Assembly: GCA_002205965.3 (NCBI GenBank)
Contig: NADL03000021.1
Span: forward strand, 434,001 to 498,000
Length of the DNA: 64,000 bases
From: Kappaphycus alvarezii
Taxonomy: Eukaryota > Rhodophyta > Florideophyceae > Gigartinales > Solieriaceae
Direction of reading: 5' to 3'
Shown piece by piece: positions 58,851-64,000 of the stretch (position 1 is the stretch's first letter; the number at the start of each line of letters is the position of its first letter). The position numbers were made by a program, and so were the translations under genes. Below the pieces are notes generated by a model. That model saw only the letters and a program-made list of their open reading frames with translations, was not told the origin of the DNA and did no database searches.

Positions 58851-60428
58851 CAAGCTTCAGGGAGAAGAACCAGCACAAAACCTCAAAGAAAGAGTTTTAA
58901 GATCGACTGCGAACTTTTTTTCGAAGTTGAGAATTATTCTGCAATGAGAATTGTTAGCGATGGAGTTATCAACGCGAGAGTCAAGACCGCTTACTAGACG
59001 AGCAATCCATATGCCACTCCCGAATATGGAAATCAAACTGGAGGCTCCATGGGAACGCAATTTCCACAGAAAGGAGCGTTTTTCCGGTCAGCGAAAAGTC
59101 ACGCGCATACCCAAAGTGCGCACCATTTGGTCAGCCCACTTGAGATTGTAGAACTTTACTTCAGATTGGCCCTATCATTCAAGAGCCTACTTCGCCTTCT
59201 TTTCACCCAATAACTCTAAAATGTCATTAATAGTGGGTAAACGAACACAGTCTAGCTGGGTGCTGGAGATAAAAGGCCCCATGACAACAGAAAGCTTATA
59301 GTTGAGCAACTCTTGCTCTATGTCGCGAGCGGCTGTACCACTAGTCACGAATGGAACCCCAGAATACCTATGGCAGAATATCTAAAGCTCCGAAAAGATG
59401 TTCGATCCCCTTGCCTTCTCGGTACTGCCCTCAGAACTCAAACCAACATTGGAAAAGATCAGAATCCCCGAATACGATCTTTTCCCATGATTACCTTTCT
59501 AAATTCAAGGAACTTTCTAGCTGGACTGTGGATCGGTATAGAATCCTTCCGAACACGATATTACCTCGAGCGGCAGTTATAACTCCCAATACTCCCATAC
59601 CAGCAACCAGCGACGAAAATAAGTTCCCCACCTCGAAAGCATCGCTGAACACCTGATTTTTTTCACTAATAACAATCTCTCCAAGCAAATGTGGAGCATC
59701 AAACCCTGTCGCCAACTCTTTACTCCCTGTACCGCGCTTCGCTCTCCCTCCTCGCTTTTTCTGATGCTCTCTCCTTACCATCCCTTTTTTCGCTCTGGTA
59801 CTCTCCCTGCTGCTCCCTCTGCTGCTACCTCTGTTTCTCTCCTTGCTGATACCCTCACTGATACTGTCTGTCTCGTTCTCTGCATCGCTTCCGAATAACT
59901 GCTTCAGTATTTCAAGATCGATCTTTTCCACCACCTTTTCTCTTTTCTGATCGCCTTTTTTTGTTGCCCGTGCTCACGCTTTCGAACCATCGCAGGTGAT
60001 TAGGCGTTCCCTGGGAGGATGGCTTTCAGCCGGCTCTGGTCTTTCGATGAGGCGTGTGTTGTCGCTCATTTCAGCTATTCAAAGTGTTGTGAACTTTTTG
60101 TGGTTAAGTGCGTATACACAGCCGTCACCTCAATAAAGCAAAGTAATTCTCAGCTTGCACCAGTCTTCCATATATTTGCGTCATTGTATCGCCTTTCCGT
60201 TGCGTCAGATGTGATGTCAATCAACTGCTTTTGCCCCATGTTTGCCAACTGTATTTTTCGGCTTTCGAACTCTTGCTGCGCTTCCCGTTCCAGCTTTGTT
60301 GCCCACTGAACCAACTGTGCAATGAGTGGTTGAGAACAGTACAGTGCCTGTTATATTTTATTTTGAGCACGGACTTCAGCACATTAAACGCCTTTATATG
60401 AGCACGACGTTTGATAACAAGAGGGTAC
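58851..60428. other. Element 4 internal 3' region
   Basis: This lies between the end of RNase H and the 3' LTR. The plus strand has only short frames. A charged Ser/Arg/Lys/Glu-rich minus-strand frame (59491-59934) has no recognised domain. It may be an antisense frame or a captured fragment. Confidence 0.35.
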
Positions 60429-60774
60429 TGTTGCCTTACAGTACTGTACTGCACGGGGTTGTCGTTTGCACTGTAATGAGGACTAAAGTACTACAGTGCA
60501 GCCACCGTGCTACATATATATCTGTCAGCGCTCGCCAGTTATCTCCACTCCCCGGAAGAGCAGACAAGAAGATTTTATACAGTATTAACGTACCTAGTAG
60601 TCCGTTTTCCAGTCGAGGTGTTCAGCCTCTGCCCTTCTCATTCTCAGTGAAATAATTTCTTTCATTTAGAGCTACTACTATCTTTCCTTCTACCCATCCA
60701 CTACGCTTTCGACAAATTACCTTGATTGTGCAAGGGTACAATAGCGTGCGAAGTTAGAGTATTAAATACGACAA
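60429..60774 (+). repeat. Element 4, 3' LTR
   Basis: Begins TGTTGCCTTACAGTACTGTA and ends near ATACGACA. It differs from the 5' LTR by many substitutions and small indels, so the insertion is old. Confidence 0.88.
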
Positions 60775-62555
60775 GCACTTCCCTTGCGTATGGGTTTGGA
60801 TATTGACTGGAGCTGCAAACTTGAAGTTTTTTATCTCAATGTATGGTAAGCCTAACTTAAAGCATTTTAAGAATGGATAAATCAATCTAATTGGCCGAGC
60901 AAAAACATTCATGCAGTTTTAATTGAGGATTGAAACACCGACTGGGAATGGTTCCTCCTTTCCTATCGTCTTTTCAATAATAATATTTGTTGGGGATGCA
61001 AAGGGTCCTGTTGCGCGCGAGTTCAGAGGGTAACGGGCGCCGGAAGAGTGCATGCGGTAACGAGGGAATGCTGACTGGTCGGAGGGGGTGGAACTGCACT
61101 GGATAAATGGAAACTGTCAGCCCACTCGCGTAGGTACGGTATGCAAAACATTAATTTGTCTTTCCCCAGAGAAAATCACTCTCCTCGTGCAAACCTATAT
61201 AATAAATCTACATGAAGCGGTGCCTGGAACTGTAAATTGCAACAATAAACCAAAAAGTGTAAAAACTCCATTAAAATAGAGAAATTACATGGCATTTGTA
61301 TAGCGTAGCACTAATAATGCAACAGAAAAAATACAAGAGGGGAATGAAGAAACTAATATTCAAAAATTACAAAAAACAACAACACTTACTTCCCATCAAA
61401 CTTGGTATTTTACACAGTCTCCTTTCGAGTCAAATAATGCAAACATATAGTTGCGAAGAATCTAGTATGAACTCGGAATGCAATTTCGTGAACTTGCTGC
61501 CCAGGTTTCCTTTGTCCCAGCTTTTTAGTTCTAAGTAAATATCACAGCGCCTTCTGCGATGATGATGAGGCGTGCAAGCGAACGCCAGACTTTTTCAATA
61601 ATATTTAGGTCTAGGACGTTTACTGTCGAGGACAGCATCCTGATACCGCTTTGTAAAAGAGAACCGCATTTCAGGTCCGATGGGGGCAAGAACTATCCTT
61701 CTCGAGGTTTAAGGTCGATGTATTGCAAAAAAACCTCTACAATCCAATCATGCAAAGTGGCGCAATACGTCCTCAAATACTGCTTCGAAGACGTAAAACC
61801 TCATTGTGCAGTCCGATAGTGGCTGACAGCAGCCCAACTCATAGAATCACACTCACCACTGCCTAGTATGAAATTGGCGTTGCTTTTTTGTATTAATAAT
61901 GCCGGTACATCCCTAGGCCATCCGGTCCATCGAGGTTTAGCTTCTTTTCATATGAAATACGACATAAGTCAAACAAATACCCATTGGGGAAATAGATCTG
62001 GGAACACCACAATATCCTCTTTTTTGATTTTCAGTTACTTTTGAGACCTTGGTCAATCTCCGTATGGGAAATTCGGCGACGCTATTAAAAGTTGCAGGAG
62101 CCGAATTTTAATGGAGATTTTCAATTAATGCTTTGCAATATATCTGAAGCACTCGCCTTGTGTCCTGTAGTAAATCCTAAATGCCCTTACGGTCATGTTC
62201 CGAAAATGTTCTGGCGTTCTTGGTATTTTCAGTGTGTCTTTATTTGTGCTCTTTGTTAAGAAGTTTTGTACTACAACAGAATGGCGTCTAAATTACATAG
62301 AAAAGCACTGATCTAGAATTCATTATATATCAGGGAAAGCGTAGTCGTTTTTCCAGAAACCCTATTGTTATTTTTGACGCTCTATAGTTGGTCTAGTCTC
62401 ATTGAGTAGCGATTCGAGCATGCGGTGCTGATGGAGTATACTTTCCCCTTCACGGTCGGATGAAGTCTCCTTGACCTGTAAGCTAGCTTAATTGAAAGGC
62501 CCTCGTTACAGTAAGATCCCTAAACTGATAACTCTCTCCCCCTTTTTGAAAGCGA
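60775..62555. other. AT-rich, no recognised gene
   Basis: Short frames (61088-61279, 61296-61538 and 61559-61819, +) have no motif I recognise. Parts near 62400-62555 may be the decayed end of the gypsy element on the minus strand. Confidence 0.4.
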
Positions 62556-63392
62556 TGTACTCAGGGCTCCTTAAAACTCATTAATTACATCCTTGCAATG
62601 CCCTAGATGTGCGTCTGGTATCCACTCTACTTCAGACTCAGAATCCCCTGTGAACTGGAAAAGAAAATAAATACTGCGATTCTGTCGTAGTTTTGTCCAA
62701 TATATATTCCACTTCGTGCCCGACTGCCCCATCTGCATCAATGAAGACTGGAATAGGCCCTGTGGTACCCTCAGAGCAGTGAAATAGTTTGAGCTTAGAA
62801 ACCTGAAATAAATTATGTGCTCGTGACACCATTGATGGAAACTTTAAACGATAAGTGACAAGACCTATCACGTCTAACATTTCTAACACTTGCTATGGAC
62901 CCACATACTTGAGATGTCACTGAAATGGTAGAGATGACCTATCATAACGGTCTAGGCCGTCAAAATGTAATAAAACAAAGTCATTCTTGTCAAATCATAC
63001 GTTTGGATCCCTTCGGAGGTTTGCATAGTGTTTTTTTGCCTGGCATGAGCTGCGGTGATATTGTCTCGTGCGAGTATGCGGTAAGCTTCCAAATCTCTTG
63101 CTAACTGGCTCGGCTTCAATTGAATCTGGTCTTGACACTCAGCGGTACTTAGCCAATATCGACTTCAAAAGGTTACAGGCCAGTACTATGGATTCGAGAA
63201 CAGTCATACTTTACTTCTAAAACTGAGAGCATTCGACTCCACTCATTCTCTGATCGCCGAATGCTTTCCAGTAGCATTCCCGATGGTTTCTCAATCGCGA
63301 CTTCGAACTGTCTCTGAGTTGTCAAAAGTAGACATGTTTAAGTCAACTTTAAAAATCCATGTCAGTCTTTCCCAAAAATTATATCGGATTTA
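62556..63392 (-). mobile_element. Ty3/gypsy integrase C-terminus and chromodomain-like tail
   Basis: In minus-strand order: KPSGMLLESIRRSENEWSRM, VKYDCSRIHSTGL, PFEVDIG, a Tyr-Ala-Asn then a DKNDFVLLHFDGLDR segment, LKYVGP, MLDVIGLVTYRLKFPS, HNLFQVSKLKLFH and EVEYILDKTT. Then, after a slip, SESEVEWIPDAHLGHCKDVI. This is the W..LL...E..YN.S.H.STG..PFEV..G, GDLVLL, KL...(Y)GPF.V...IG..AYRL.LP, HPVFHVS.LK and EVE.IL...YLVKW.GY...E.TWEP...L...... layout of gypsy integrase with a chromodomain-like end. Stops are present. The element is cut on its 5' side by TIR element copy C at 63393. Confidence 0.7.
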
Positions 63393-64000
63393 GTGTAGTG
63401 GGCAATTGGCACTCATACTGTACTTCCATCGGCAGAGATGATTTTGGTGATCATTTTTATCTATTTCTCCGTACAGGCCATACTACTGCCATCTGCAGGC
63501 ACCGCAGTGTACAATAATCGCATTTATTGTATATTGACTGTCGACCACCATCGGTCTTGGTACCGTATATCCACAAGAGAGGGCGCGGAGGCATGTATTT
63601 CGGACCACTTGGCCCACAACTTGGACTTGATATTTCCGCAGGTGAAAGGCACTTATTGGGCCAGGTGTAGATTTTACTGATCTCCAACTTTAATCTTGAG
63701 TATTTCACTGACATTTAATTTACTTACCAAGCTATCGTAGACAACTCTATCCTAGATAACTATTATTTACACCTAACTGTCCACTAGGGCCCCAGAATAT
63801 ACAGCCACCCCGTTATTGGTTCCGAACTTGAGTCCCTACTTCCGCCTTTGAAGCAACCTTGCCAACGGCAACTTTGCCTATGGCCACGTTTATCCGCCCG
63901 TGTTCCTCTTTTATTTCCCCCTCTCCATACGATATTATTGTACCCCTTTCATTTTTTTTGACACTTCCTCACGCCTGGCGCCCGGACTCCGGCGTCTGTC
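63393..64000. mobile_element. Non-autonomous TIR-like element, copy C (cut by window end)
   Basis: This is in reverse orientation to copies A and B. It starts GTGTAGTGGGCAATTGGCAC after a flank ending TTA. It continues with TTCCATCGGCAGAG, GGACCACTTGGCCC, GGTGAAAGGC, TAGGGCCCCAGA, CTTGCCAACGGCAACTTTG and CACGTTTATCCGCCCG, all matching the other strand of copy B. Like copy B it lies in or next to a Ty3/gypsy element. Confidence 0.7.

Larger units (their letters stand above)
53940..60774 (+). mobile_element. Old copia-like LTR retrotransposon (element 4) with AGCAC target duplication
   Basis: This is 6.8 kb on the plus strand. LTRs of about 345 bases at 53940-54284 and 60429-60774 begin TG and end CA. 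The five bases AGCAC precede the left LTR (53935-53939) and follow the right one (60775-60779) exactly, which fixes the borders. The inside holds gag-like, protease, truncated integrase, RT and RNase H remnants with many stops. The LTRs carry a TTACAGTACTGTA palindrome near their 5' ends, so at least part of that palindrome family is spread by LTRs. Confidence 0.88.

Noticed and set aside
59491..59934. Charged 147-codon minus-strand ORF inside element 4
   Set aside because: It lies antisense in the 3' part of a retroelement, has no known domain and resembles a repetitive Ser/Arg/Glu composition effect.
1..64000. CRISPR arrays, bacterial operons, phage modules
   Set aside because: No regularly spaced repeats, Shine-Dalgarno-led gene clusters or phage structural genes are present. 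All signals are eukaryotic.

Overview
The window is nuclear DNA of a eukaryote: spliceosomal-type intron signals in a SUMO gene, a Ty1/copia element primed from initiator tRNA-Met, two lineages of older copia-like elements, Ty3/gypsy remnants and a LINE-type remnant. A DUF1995-family protein with a plastid-transit-like N-terminus suggests a photosynthetic organism. Few introns and this mix of retroelements would fit a red alga, but the sequence alone does not prove that. No rRNA, tRNA, CRISPR array or bacterial operon was seen.

Host genes sit in short GC-richer islands. They are a two-exon SUMO gene (15131-15810, +), a WDR44-like WD40 protein convergent to it (16268-17421, -), a monoacylglycerol-lipase-like hydrolase (44337-45291, -), and a second convergent pair: a DUF1995 protein (51947-52809, +) and a proteasome-assembly-chaperone-1-like protein (53025-53760, -). 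Weaker candidates are a degenerate zinc-finger ORF (7333-8118, -), a small membrane protein (12973-13158, -), a coding-like stretch of unknown identity (13290-14373, +) and an aspartyl-protease-like frame (20036-20898, -).

The remainder is mobile DNA and AT-rich, gene-poor sequence. From left to right: a non-autonomous TIR-like element (copies at 5002-6428, 9193-10186 and 63393-64000), a decayed Ty3/gypsy polyprotein (about 8890-11980) split by one of those copies, a LINE-type remnant (20905-21970, -), a young complete Ty1/copia (24671-29987, -) with near-identical LTRs, a DUF6818-like fragment (30858-31330, -), an old copia-like element with LTRs and a target duplication (37873-43868, -), a second old copia-like element (about 47126-51290, +), a third with an exact AGCAC target duplication (53940-60774, +), and a gypsy integrase tail (62556-63392, -).

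The most unusual global signal is that nearly every convincing multi-hundred-base coding region, host or young transposon, is cut by single-base frame slips that almost all go in the same direction (one base missing), often in G/C or A homopolymers. This looks like a homopolymer-deletion signature of an unpolished assembly. Programmed -1 frameshifting is the biological alternative. Gene spans below are therefore given across the slips. The second recurrent signal is a palindrome of the TACAGTACTGTA type that lies 130-710 bases upstream of several host genes.
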